Below, piece after piece: positions 26,551 through 35,292 of a DNA stretch of 46,681 bases. Origin of the DNA: Bacillota bacterium (GTDB lineage Bacteria; Sysuimicrobiota; Sysuimicrobiia; Sysuimicrobiales; Segetimicrobiaceae); the NCBI GenBank assembly GCA_021324295.1, contig JAJPJJ010000030.1, positions 1-46,681 of the forward strand. Reading direction: 5' to 3'. Position 1 is the first letter of the stretch. Each line of letters opens with the position of its first letter. The translations under genes were made by a program, and so were the position numbers. The notes under the pieces are model-generated. The model was given only the letters and a program-made list of their open reading frames with translations. It did not search any database and was not told the DNA's origin.

Positions 26551-28313
26551 TGGCGACGGTCCTCACCGCCGCGGTGTGGGCCGCGCTCCTGCTCGTCCCG
26601 GCTGTCGTCCGCAACGCCTACTTCCTCAACGGGATGATCCTCGTCTTCATCTACGGCACCGCCGCCCAGGCCTGGAACCTCCTCGGTGGGTACGGCGGCC
26701 AGCTCTCGTTCGGCCACGCCGTGTTCTTCGGGATCGGGGCGTACGCCAGCACGCTGCTGCTCGCGCAGGCCGGGCTGAGCCCGTGGATCGGGATGTGGGC
26801 CGGCGCGGCCGTCGCGGCGGGGGTCTCGCTGCTCATCGGCTACCCGACGTTTCGGCTCCGCCGCCACTACTTCGCGCTGGCGACGCTCGCGCTCGCGGAG
26901 ATCGTGCGGATCGTGTTCCTCAACTGGCCCCTCGTCGGGGCCGCGGTGGGGATGTACCTCCCCGTGCGTCTGATGAACCAATCCTGGGCGATGATCTGGA
27001 ACACCAAGGGGCCCTACTACCTGCTGGCCCTCGCGCTCTTTGCGCTGGCGTGCGCCCTCGTGCGGCTCACCGACCGCGCCCGCCTCGGCGTGTACCTGCG
27101 GACGATCGACGAGGACGAGGACGCGGCCCAGGCGCTCGGCATTCCGGGGCGCCGGTACAAGCTGCTGGCGATGGGGCTGAGCGCGGCCCTGACCGCGCTC
27201 GCCGGCACCCTCTTTGCCCAGTACGTCCTCTACATCGACCCCTCTACGGTCCTGGACCCGTCGCGCTCGGTGCTGTTCGCGATCATGGCGCTGCTGGGTG
27301 GCCGCGGCACGGTCGTCGGCCCCGCGCTCGGGGCGGGGTTCCTGACGCTGCTCTCGCAGTATGGCGGGGGCACCCTGGGCGGGCTGGGGCGCGGGTACGA
27401 CTACGTCCTCTACGGCCTGGCCATCATGCTGGTCGCGGTGTACGAGCCGCGGGGCCTGGTAGGGCTCGTGGAGCGGCTCCGGCGCTCCCGCGGCGCCCCC
27501 GCCGCCGGCCTGGGGCCGTCGCCGGTCGCGTCGCCCGCGACCGATCCCAGACCGGGGGGCGAGCGGCGGCCGCTGCTCGTGGTAGAGCGGCTCTCGAAGC
27601 GGTTCGGCGGCCTGGAGGCGCTGCGGGGTGTCGCGCTCGATGTCCGGCGGGGCGAGATCGTCGGGGTGCTCGGGCCGAACGGCGCCGGCAAGTCGACGCT
27701 GTTTGACTGCGTGACCGGGTTCCTGCGGCCGTCGGAAGGCGCGGTGCGCCTCGCCGGCGAGGGCGGCGAGCGCTCCCTCACCGGCCGCCCGCCGTTCTGG
27801 ATCGCCCAGCAGGGGCTGAGCCGGACCTTCCAGTTGATCCGCGTCTTCCCGGGCCTCACCGTGCTCGAGAACATGCTCGCCGGCCAGGAGCACCGGGGCG
27901 AGCCGCTGCTCCAGGCCTTCCGCCCCAGCCCGCCCGAGGTGTACGCGCGCGCGCTCGAGCTGCTCCGGCTCGTCGGGCTCGAGGCGGCGCGCGACCTCCG
28001 CGCCGGCGCTCTCTCGTACGGGCAGCAGAAGTTGCTCGCGCTCGCGATGGCGCTGGTGCGCCGGCCCCGCCTCGTGCTGCTGGACGAACCGATGGCGGGC
28101 GTAAACCCCACGGTGGTCGAGCGCCTCCGGCAGCACATTCGCGCCCAGCACGCCGAGGGTGTGGCGTTCCTCATCATCGAGCACAACATCGAGGTGCTGA
28201 TGGAGCTGGCCGAGCGGTTGTACTTCCTGGCCGAGGGGCGCGTCGTCGCCGAGGGGCCGCCCGAGGCGATCCAGCGCAACGAGGAGGTCCTCGGCCTCTA
28301 CTATGGACGGTGA
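26550..28313 (+). CDS. LivM-LivG fusion: ABC permease fused to ATPase
   Basis: One 587-residue open frame holds two proteins that are normally separate. Residues 1 to about 310 are a LivM permease (AAQAWNLLGGYGGQLSFGHA near 38-57, ALGIPGRRYKL near 190). A Pro/Ala-rich linker (about 315-345) follows, then a LivG ATPase with Walker A GPNGAGKST at about 375-383, signature LSYGQQ and Walker B LVLLDEP. No stop codon or frameshift interrupts the join. Such fusions occur naturally in some Liv-type systems and fix one ATPase to one permease. ATG 26550 overlaps the livH stop; GTG 26547 is also in frame. It overlaps livF by 11 bases. Confidence 0.93.
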   Translation: MATVLTAAVWAALLLVPAVVRNAYFLNGMILVFIYGTAAQAWNLLGGYGGQLSFGHAVFFGIGAYASTLLLAQAGLSPWIGMWAGAAVAAGVSLLIGYPTFRLRRHYFALATLALAEIVRIVFLNWPLVGAAVGMYLPVRLMNQSWAMIWNTKGPYYLLALALFALACALVRLTDRARLGVYLRTIDEDEDAAQALGIPGRRYKLLAMGLSAALTALAGTLFAQYVLYIDPSTVLDPSRSVLFAIMALLGGRGTVVGPALGAGFLTLLSQYGGGTLGGLGRGYDYVLYGLAIMLVAVYEPRGLVGLVERLRRSRGAPAAGLGPSPVASPATDPRPGGERRPLLVVERLSKRFGGLEALRGVALDVRRGEIVGVLGPNGAGKSTLFDCVTGFLRPSEGAVRLAGEGGERSLTGRPPFWIAQQGLSRTFQLIRVFPGLTVLENMLAGQEHRGEPLLQAFRPSPPEVYARALELLRLVGLEAARDLRAGALSYGQQKLLALAMALVRRPRLVLLDEPMAGVNPTVVERLRQHIRAQHAEGVAFLIIEHNIEVLMELAERLYFLAEGRVVAEGPPEAIQRNEEVLGLYYGR

Positions 28314-29043
28314 GGGCCCCCGCGGCGACGGGGCGCTGCTCGAGGTGGCGGACCTCCACGCGGGCTACGGGCAGCAGGAGGTCCTGCGCGGCGTCTCGCT
28401 TGCGGTGCGCCCCGCGGAGACGGTGTGTGTGATCGGACCGAACGGCGCCGGGAAATCAACGCTGCTCCGGGCGATCTTCGGGTTCCTCCGCCCGTCGCGC
28501 GGGGCGGTGACGTTCGAGGGCGCCTCCCTCGTGGGCCGCCGGCCCCCGGAGATCCTGCGGCGGGGGATCGCGTATGTCCCGCAGGGCGCGAGCGTGCTCC
28601 CCAACCTCAGCGTCGAGGACAACCTGATGCTCGCCGCCTACATCCGGCGGGACCGCGAGGTCGGGCGCGATATCGCGCGCCTGCTGGCTCTCTTCCCCGC
28701 GCTGGGCGCCCGCCGGCGGATGCGCGCCCGCACGCTGAGCGGCGGGGAGCGGCGGATGCTGGAGATCGCCCGCGTCCTCCTGCTGCGCCCGCGCCTCGTG
28801 CTGCTGGACGAGCCGACGATCGGCCTCGCCGGCGCGGCGACGGCGTTCATCTACGACCTGATCCGGGAGTTTCGCGGACAGGGCGTCGCGGTGCTGCTCG
28901 TCGAACAGAATGCACGCACGGCGCTGCGCAACAGCGATCGCGCGTACGTGCTGGACCAGGGCCGCGTCCGCTTCGAGGGCAGCGGCGAGGAGATCCTCGC
29001 CCACCCGGAGGTGCGGCAGGCGTACCTGGGGGGGCGCGCCTGA
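28303..29043 (+). CDS. livF: ABC transporter ATPase, LivF type
   Basis: The 246-residue second ATPase of the importer. Walker A GPNGAGKST lies at about residues 45-53, the signature LSGGERRMLEIAR in the middle, Walker B LVLLDEPTIGL next, and the switch histidine is replaced by glutamine (LLVEQNA), as in LivF proteins generally. It would form a heterodimer with the LivG half of the preceding fusion. It starts inside the 3' end of that gene. Confidence 0.93.
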   Translation: MDGEGPRGDGALLEVADLHAGYGQQEVLRGVSLAVRPAETVCVIGPNGAGKSTLLRAIFGFLRPSRGAVTFEGASLVGRRPPEILRRGIAYVPQGASVLPNLSVEDNLMLAAYIRRDREVGRDIARLLALFPALGARRRMRARTLSGGERRMLEIARVLLLRPRLVLLDEPTIGLAGAATAFIYDLIREFRGQGVAVLLVEQNARTALRNSDRAYVLDQGRVRFEGSGEEILAHPEVRQAYLGGRA

Positions 29044-29119
29044 GCGCGGTCCGGCACGCCTCGGACACGACGGCGCGCGGCGCGCGCCGCCCGTGCACGC
29101 TCCGCGACGGAGGATGGGC

Positions 29120-31189
29120 ATGCGTGAGGCCTGCTACCGGATCGGGGTCGACGTCGGCGGCACGTTCACCGATCTGATCGCCGTTTCCGAGGAGGGGGGC
29201 GCGCTGCTGCCGGTCAAGGTGCCGAGCACCCCGCGGGCGCCGGCGGACGGGGTGCTCGACGCGCTGGGCCGTGCCTTCGCCGCGCGCCCGGGGCGGGCGA
29301 GTTACGTCGTGCACGCGTCGACGATCGGCACGAACCTCTTCCTCGGTCAGATCGGGCTCGACCTGCCCCGGACGGCCCTCCTGACGACCGAGGGGTTCCG
29401 GGACGTCCTCGAGATCGGCCGCCAGCGCCGAGCGGAGCTGTACAACCTGTTCTACCGCAGGCCGCGGCCGCTCGTGCCCCGCCGGCTGCGCATCGGGATC
29501 CCGGAGCGGATCGACGCCGGCGGGGGCGTCGTCCAGCCGCTCGAGGAGGCGCGCGTCCGGGAGGCCGCCTCCCGCCTGCGGGAGGCGGGGGTCGAGGCCG
29601 TCGCGATCGTGTTCCTCCACAGCTACGCGAACTCCGCGCACGAGCGGCGCGCGAGAGACATCCTCCAGGCCGCGCTGCCGGAGGCGGTGATCGTGACGTC
29701 CTCCGAGATCGACCCGGAGTACCGCGAGTACGAGCGGGCGAGCACGACGGTCGTCAACGCCCTGCTCTCGCCGGTCGTCTCGCGCTACCTGCGGGGGCTC
29801 CGCAGCCGGCTGCCGCAGGAGGCGTCCGGGGCGCCCCTCTACGCGATGCAGAGCAGCGGGGGGATCACGACGATCGAAGGCGCCGCGGCCCGGCCCGGGA
29901 CGATCATCGAGTCCGGGCCGGCCGCGGGGGTCGTCGGCGCCGCGGCGCTCGCGCGCCGCCTCGGATGCGACCGCGTGCTGAGCTTCGACATGGGCGGGAC
30001 GACGGCCAAGGCAGGCGCGATCGTGGGCGGCCGCCCGCAGGTCGTGACCGAGTACGAGGTCGGGGGGACGGTCCACGCGGGGAGGATCGTGCGGGGCAGC
30101 GGTTATCCGGTGCGCTCGCCGTTCATCGACCTCGCCGAGGTGAGCGCCGGCGGCGGCACCGTGGCGTGGGTGGAGGGGAGCGCGCTGCGGGTCGGGCCGC
30201 TCAGCGCGGGCGCCGATCCCGGGCCCGCCTGTTACGGCCGCGGCGGCGACCGGCCGACCGTGACCGACGCGCACCTCCTGCTCGGGTGGCTGTCCCCGGA
30301 GGGCCTGCTCGGCGGCCAGATGCGCCTCGCGCGCGAGGCCGCGGAGCAGGCGATGGCCGCGGTGGCGCGGCCGCTCGGGCTGGGGCTGACCGAGGCGGCC
30401 GCCGGGGTCCTCGAGATCGTGAACGCGCAGATGGCGCGCGCGCTCAGGATCGTCTCACTGGAGCGCGGTCACGATCCGCGCGAGATGGTGATGGTGGCGT
30501 TCGGCGGCGCCGGGCCGATGCACGCGGCCGCGCTCGCGGACGACCTCGGGGTGCGGGAGGTGATCGTGCCGCGCCATCCCGGCCTGTTCTCGGCGGTGGG
30601 GCTGCTCGCGGCCGACCTCCGCGCGGATCGCGTGCAGAGCGTCATGCGGCCGATCGAGGCGGTCGAGCCGGGCTGGCTGGATCGCCGGTTCCACGGGCTC
30701 GACGCGGAGGCGCAGGCGGCGGTCCGGGACGGCGACGCGCGCCGGCAGGTCGTGGTGCAGCGCGGACTGGACCTGCGCTACGTGGGGCAGTCGTACGAGC
30801 TGACCGTGCCGGCCGGCGCCGACCTCGCGATGGTCGCGGAGGCGTTCCGCGCCCGGCACGCGGACATCTACGGCTACGCGCCGGCCCGGGAGCCGATCGA
30901 GGTCGTCAACGCCCGCGTGACGGCGTTCGGCATCATGCCGCCGTTGCCGCTGTGGGAGGCCCCGTCCGCCCCGCGCGCCGCGCACGGCCCGCAGGCGCGG
31001 CGCCGCGCGTACCTCGGCGGGGAGTGGCGCGAGGTGCCGGTGCTCCGCCGGGAGGCTCTCGTTCCAGGGGACGAGGTCGCCGGCCCGGCGATCGTGGAGG
31101 AAGACGACGCCACGACCATCGTGCCCGCCGGCTGGCGGTGCGCCGCGGGCGAGGCCGGGACGCTGCGCCTGCGGCGGGCAGCCCGATGA
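29120..31189 (+). CDS. hyuA: Hydantoinase/5-oxoprolinase family subunit A
   Basis: A 689-residue ATP-dependent amidohydrolase subunit of the HyuA/OplA family. It shows the actin-like phosphate motif GVDVGGTFTDL near the N-terminus, the second motif DMGGTTAKAG at about residue 290, and AFGGAGPMHA near 460. With subunit B it hydrolyses hydantoins, N-methylhydantoin or 5-oxoproline, or carboxylates ketones in the acetone-carboxylase branch. Start ATG 29120 has GGAGG six bases upstream; ATG 29114 is in frame but touches the GGAGG. It follows livF by 76 bases and is probably in the same operon. Confidence 0.93.
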   Translation: MREACYRIGVDVGGTFTDLIAVSEEGGALLPVKVPSTPRAPADGVLDALGRAFAARPGRASYVVHASTIGTNLFLGQIGLDLPRTALLTTEGFRDVLEIGRQRRAELYNLFYRRPRPLVPRRLRIGIPERIDAGGGVVQPLEEARVREAASRLREAGVEAVAIVFLHSYANSAHERRARDILQAALPEAVIVTSSEIDPEYREYERASTTVVNALLSPVVSRYLRGLRSRLPQEASGAPLYAMQSSGGITTIEGAAARPGTIIESGPAAGVVGAAALARRLGCDRVLSFDMGGTTAKAGAIVGGRPQVVTEYEVGGTVHAGRIVRGSGYPVRSPFIDLAEVSAGGGTVAWVEGSALRVGPLSAGADPGPACYGRGGDRPTVTDAHLLLGWLSPEGLLGGQMRLAREAAEQAMAAVARPLGLGLTEAAAGVLEIVNAQMARALRIVSLERGHDPREMVMVAFGGAGPMHAAALADDLGVREVIVPRHPGLFSAVGLLAADLRADRVQSVMRPIEAVEPGWLDRRFHGLDAEAQAAVRDGDARRQVVVQRGLDLRYVGQSYELTVPAGADLAMVAEAFRARHADIYGYAPAREPIEVVNARVTAFGIMPPLPLWEAPSAPRAAHGPQARRRAYLGGEWREVPVLRREALVPGDEVAGPAIVEEDDATTIVPAGWRCAAGEAGTLRLRRAAR

Positions 31190-31259
31190 GGCCGCAGCGG
31201 GCGCTGCGCGCGCGGGACGCGGCCGCCGGCCGGCGGCATCCGGAGGGGAGGGCGGGGCG

Positions 31260-32888
31260 ATGAGGCCGGATCCGATCACCGTGGAGGTCATCCGGAACGC
31301 GATGATCTACGCAGCGGAAGAGATGGGGCTCGCGCTGCGGAACGCGAGCTACTCCCCGAACATCAAGGAGCGCATGGACCACTCCTGCGCCCTGTTCGAC
31401 GCGACGGGGCGCCTGATCGCCCAGGCCGAGCACATCCCCGCCCACCTGGGGTCGATGCCGCTCGGGGTGCGGAACACCGTGGCGCTGCTGCGCGAGCGGG
31501 ACCAGCGTCCCGGCGACGTGTTCATCGTCAACGACCCCTACATCGCCGGCACGCACCTGAACGACATCATGATCATCCGGCCGGTGTGGTGGCAGGGGAC
31601 GATCCTGGGGTACAGCGCCAACAAGGCGCACCACGTAGACGTCGGCGGCCGCACGCCCGGCAGCCTCAGCAGCGACGCGCGCGAGCTCGTCGAGGAGGGC
31701 GTGATGGTCCCGCTGCTCTCGATCGTCCGCGGCGGCGATGAGGTCCCGGAGACGGTCGAGATGATCCTGGCCAACGTGCGGTCGCCGGAGACCACGCGCG
31801 GCGACCTCCGGGCGCAGATCGCCGCCGCCTCGCTCGGCGAGCGGCGCGTCCTGGAGCTCGTCGAGCGGTATGGACCGGACCGCGTCCTGGCCGCGTGGGA
31901 CGCGATCCTCGACCAGGGAGAGGCGCAGGCGCGCCGCGCGTTCGGCACGCTGCCGCCCGGCCGGTACGCCGCGGAGGACTGTCTGGAGGACGACGCGACG
32001 CCGGGAGGGCTGGTGTGGATCCGGGCGGCGGTGACCGTGGGCGAGGCGCGCGTCCGCGTCGACTTTAGCGGGACGGATCCCCAGGTGCCGCGGCCGATCA
32101 ACGCGGTGTTCGGGGTGACGGTCGCCGGGACGGTCTACGCCCTCAAGGCGGTGTGCGACCCGTCCTCGCCGATGAACGAGGGCTGGCTGCGCCGGGTCGA
32201 GATCACTGCGCCCCCGGGTACGGTGATCAACCCGGTGCGGCCGGCGCCGGTCGGCGTGGGGAATACGGAGACCAACCAGCGGGTGGCCGATGTCATCCTC
32301 CGGGCGCTGGCGCAGGCTGTGCCGGAGCGTGTGCCGGCCGCCTCGAACGGGTCGATGAGCAACGTGACCGTCGGCGGCCTCGACGCGGCACGCGGGCGGA
32401 GCTGGACGTTCTACGAGACGATCGCCGGCGGAATGGGGGGGCGGCCCGGGCTCGACGGCGTCGACGGCATCCACTGCAACATGACCAACACGATGAACAC
32501 GCCCATCGAGGCGATCGAGCAGGAGCTGCCGGTGCGCTTCCTGGCCTACGAGTTCCGGCCGGGGACGGGCGGCGCGGGGCGGTGGCGGGGCGGGTGCGGC
32601 GTCCGCCGAGCCTGGACGCTGCTCGCGGAGGAGGCGACGGTATCGATCTTGACCGAGCGCACGCGCGTGGCGCCGTGGGGCCTCGCGGGCGGGCAGCCGG
32701 GGGCGCTGGCACGCCACCTCGTGCGCCGCGCCGGCGGCGCGGAGGAGGTCCTGCCGCCCAAGCACACGACGCGGCTGCGCCGGGGAGATGCGCTCGTGAT
32801 GCAGACGCCGGGCGGCGGCGGGTACGGGCCTCCGGAGGAGCGGGATCCTGAGGCGGCGCGGCAGGACGCAGCGGACGGCCTGCTCTGA
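31260..32888 (+). CDS. hyuB: Hydantoinase/5-oxoprolinase family subunit B
   Basis: The 542-residue partner of HyuA. Family marks include ERMDHSCALFDATGRLIAQA near residue 38, the segment NDPYIAGTHLNDI near 93, NKAHHVDVGG near 120, TNQRVADVI near 340 and TPGGGGYG near the C-terminus. Histidines and aspartates in these segments are candidate metal ligands. A G-rich ribosome site lies before ATG 31260, 70 bases after hyuA. Together with the ABC importer and the DUF1445 gene it suggests uptake and ATP-driven ring opening of a cyclic amide. Confidence 0.93.
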   Translation: MRPDPITVEVIRNAMIYAAEEMGLALRNASYSPNIKERMDHSCALFDATGRLIAQAEHIPAHLGSMPLGVRNTVALLRERDQRPGDVFIVNDPYIAGTHLNDIMIIRPVWWQGTILGYSANKAHHVDVGGRTPGSLSSDARELVEEGVMVPLLSIVRGGDEVPETVEMILANVRSPETTRGDLRAQIAAASLGERRVLELVERYGPDRVLAAWDAILDQGEAQARRAFGTLPPGRYAAEDCLEDDATPGGLVWIRAAVTVGEARVRVDFSGTDPQVPRPINAVFGVTVAGTVYALKAVCDPSSPMNEGWLRRVEITAPPGTVINPVRPAPVGVGNTETNQRVADVILRALAQAVPERVPAASNGSMSNVTVGGLDAARGRSWTFYETIAGGMGGRPGLDGVDGIHCNMTNTMNTPIEAIEQELPVRFLAYEFRPGTGGAGRWRGGCGVRRAWTLLAEEATVSILTERTRVAPWGLAGGQPGALARHLVRRAGGAEEVLPPKHTTRLRRGDALVMQTPGGGGYGPPEERDPEAARQDAADGLL

Positions 32889-33213
32889 TCCCTCACGCGC
32901 CGCCGCGAGGCGATCCGCCGGACCGCGAGCGCGCTGCGTGGAGCGGTAGCCTCCCCGTCTTCACACCGCCTCCGCACTCCCTCCATCTCCCAGGCACAGG
33001 GGTGGAGCAGCGCCTCTCGATGCGCCGCGAAGAGACCCAGGTGCTTGCCCGGCCCGATCGAGGACCTGCGGACGCTGGCGACTGCCGAGGGTCCGTCGCC
33101 GATCCGGCAACGTGGTGACGACGCGGGATGCGTCCCTCTGGCTCTCGCCGGCCCGCCCGCGCGATAGTGGCCGCCGGTCGATGGCGGCTGCACACGCGAC
33201 ACGAGCGCCTCGA

Positions 33214-33242
33214 TTGACAGGCGGCCCGTTCTGTGCTGAGAT
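33214..33242 (+). promoter_or_regulatory. Promoter of the riboswitch-controlled gene
   Basis: A perfect -35 TTGACA (33214-33219), a 17-base spacer and a -10-like TGAGAT (33237-33242) lie on the plus strand. The start site near 33249 is about 45 bases before the c-di-GMP riboswitch. The 325 bases between hyuB and this promoter show no gene. Confidence 0.65.
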
Positions 33243-33289
33243 GGACGCGAGCGGGGCGCTTGCAGTGTTACGCCGGACCGCATATCGCT

Positions 33290-33380
33290 CCTCCGTAGGG
33301 GCAAACCCAGGGAGATCTGGGGACGCAAAGCCACGGGACAGGCCAGCGCTGCTGGCAAGTCGGCCGGGTTGCCAGGCGGG
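33290..33380 (+). ncRNA. Cyclic-di-GMP-I (GEMM-I) riboswitch
   Basis: The sequence matches the GEMM-I aptamer in order. GGGGCAAACC (33298-33307) forms the 5' side of the outer stem. A short stem CCAGG/TCTGG is capped by a GAGA (GNRA) tetraloop. The hallmark GGACGCAAAGCCACGGG follows, then a second variable stem (GCCAGCGCTGCTGGC), and GGCCGGGTTGCC (33362-33373) closes the outer stem. The GNRA loop and its receptor, and the G-rich binding core, correspond to those in the Vibrio Vc2 aptamer. A terminator hairpin follows and then a secreted-protein gene, so c-di-GMP probably controls read-through. Confidence 0.9.
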
Positions 33381-33391
33381 GCGTGGAGCCA

Positions 33392-33425
33392 GGACCTCCC
33401 GTGGCACGCGGGAGGTTCCTTGTCT
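33392..33425 (+). terminator. Rho-independent terminator downstream of the riboswitch
   Basis: The arms ACCTCCCG (33394-33401) and CGGGAGGT (33409-33416) form a GC-rich hairpin, extended by an outer GG/CC, followed by the moderately T-rich TTCCTTGTCT. It lies about 20 bases after the riboswitch and 90 before the gene, the usual position for a transcription-attenuating expression platform. Confidence 0.65.
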
Positions 33426-33511
33426 CTGTATCCACCCTCCGTCGATGCCGCCCTCGCGCAGCATCCAGAGTCACGCAGCGAGACGCTGTACTCGGAAGGG
33501 AGGTGTCTCGA

Positions 33512-35047
33512 ATGAGACGAGGGGGTTCGGCTCGGATCCTACGGCGGCTGGCTCTGGCCGCCTCCGCCTTCCTGATCGCCGGCGTCCCCTCAGCGTTCGC
33601 CGGCGCAGTCCTCACGTTGGGGTCGCCCGTCACGGTTTCCGGTCCCACACCGTTCACGCCCGGATGCAACGGCGCGCCGCAGACCGGCACGAACTTCCCC
33701 AATGCGGAGGTGGAGCCGTGGGTCGACATCAACCCGGTCAACGCGAGCAACATCGTGGCCGTCTGGCAGCAGGACCGGTGGTCGAACGGCGGCTCGAACG
33801 GCCTCCTCGCGGGCGTCTCGTTCGACGGTGGCGCCACCTGGACCAGGACGGCGGCGCCATTCGCCCGCTGTGAGGGCGGGACTGCGGCTAACGGCGGCAA
33901 CTTCGAGCGCGCAAGCGACCCATGGGTGAGCTTCGGCCCTTCCGGCAGCGTGTACCAGGCTTCGCTCTCCTTCAACAACTCCAATTTCACCAGCGCGGTG
34001 CTGGTGAGCAAGTCGACCGACGGCGGCCTGCACTGGGGCAACCCGAAGACCGTGATCCTGGACACGGCCCCCACCGTCTTCAACGACAAGGAGTCGATCA
34101 CCGCGGACCCCGGCAACGCGAACCTGGTCTACGTCGTGTGGGACCGGCTCGTCGTCCCGACGGCGCGCGCCCGGGGCGTGTCGTTCGAGCACGCCATCGG
34201 CTTTCGCGGGCCGGCGTGGTTCTCGCGCAGCACGGACGGGGGCGATACGTGGGCGGCGCCGCGGATCATCTTCGATCCCGGCGAGATCAACCAGACGATC
34301 GGGAATCAGATCCTCGTCCTCCCCAACGGGACCCTCATCGACGGCTTCAACCTGATCTTCAACGTCAGGGGCCTGCGGCAGCGGGGCTTCAACGTCGCGC
34401 TCATCCGCTCGACCGACAAGGGTGTGACATGGTCGCGCCCGATCATCGTGAGCAAGCTGCTCTCGCGGCCCGTCACCGACCCCAATACCGGTCAGGCGGT
34501 TCGGACCGGCGATATCCTGCCGGCGTTCGCGGTGGACCGCAGCAGCGGCACCCTCTACGCCGTCTGGATGGACACCCGGTTCAGCGGCGGAGTCAAGGAC
34601 GACATCGCGTTCTCGATGTCCACCGACGGGGGCCTCACGTGGACGGCGCCGGTGAAGATCAACAAGACGCCCGGGAACGCGCCCGCGTTCACCGCCTCCG
34701 TGAAGGCCGGGCCCGACGGCCGGATCGCCGTGACATACTACGACTTCCGCTCCCTGGCCGCGGGGAACACCACCACACTGCCGACCGACTACTGGATGGT
34801 GAACTGCCTCGTCAACTGCACCGCCCCCGCGAGCTGGACGGAGCAGCACCTCGCCGGTCCGTTCGATATGATGCTCGCGCCGAACGCCGGGGGCTTCTTC
34901 GTGGGCGACTACGAGGGCCTGGGCGCCGCAGCCTCCGCCGTGTTGACATTGACGGACGTATTCCAGCCCGTTTTCGCCGCGGCGGTCTCGCCGGCGGATC
35001 CGACCGACGTCTTCACGCTGGCGGCGACGACGCCAGAGGTGAGATGA
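33512..35047 (+). CDS. Secreted Asp-box (BNR/sialidase-like) beta-propeller protein
   Basis: The 511-residue protein has a signal peptide (LALAASAFLIAGVPSAFA). Five Asp-box repeats of the S-x-D-x-G-x-x-W type follow: SFDGGATW, STDGGLHW, STDGGDTW, STDKGVTW and STDGGLTW. These are the turns of sialidase-like six-bladed propellers. I could not confirm a catalytic arginine triad, so it may be a glycoside hydrolase or a non-enzymatic surface propeller. Cysteine pairs in the mature part fit an exported protein. A strong AAGGGAGGTG precedes ATG 33512. The leader carries a c-di-GMP-I riboswitch, which ties the protein to the motile/sessile switch, for example to matrix or adhesion; that role is an inference. 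Confidence 0.85.
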   Translation: MRRGGSARILRRLALAASAFLIAGVPSAFAGAVLTLGSPVTVSGPTPFTPGCNGAPQTGTNFPNAEVEPWVDINPVNASNIVAVWQQDRWSNGGSNGLLAGVSFDGGATWTRTAAPFARCEGGTAANGGNFERASDPWVSFGPSGSVYQASLSFNNSNFTSAVLVSKSTDGGLHWGNPKTVILDTAPTVFNDKESITADPGNANLVYVVWDRLVVPTARARGVSFEHAIGFRGPAWFSRSTDGGDTWAAPRIIFDPGEINQTIGNQILVLPNGTLIDGFNLIFNVRGLRQRGFNVALIRSTDKGVTWSRPIIVSKLLSRPVTDPNTGQAVRTGDILPAFAVDRSSGTLYAVWMDTRFSGGVKDDIAFSMSTDGGLTWTAPVKINKTPGNAPAFTASVKAGPDGRIAVTYYDFRSLAAGNTTTLPTDYWMVNCLVNCTAPASWTEQHLAGPFDMMLAPNAGGFFVGDYEGLGAAASAVLTLTDVFQPVFAAAVSPADPTDVFTLAATTPEVR

Positions 35048-35292
35048 GCCCGTAGCCGGCGGAGCAGCTCTCGCCCCGGGCGCCACGCCGGACGAACGGC
35101 CCTGTGCATGAGCGCAAGGCGCGTATGCCGATGCCGCCAGCGGCTCGCAGGACTTGCGTCCTTCGCGTCAGGCGCAGCGCTCGTCTGCATGCTTCCCGAA
35201 CCGCGCGAACCGGTACGGCGCCCTCGATGGGCCACTCCTCACCGAAAGACCCGTGGGACGACTGATAAGGATGAATGCGGCTCGACATCCGG

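Noticed and set aside
35013-35288. Minus-strand frames between the Asp-box gene and the lytic transglycosylase
   Set aside because: Short pieces look protein-like, but no single frame is convincing and there is no ribosome site; I could not tell them from chance.
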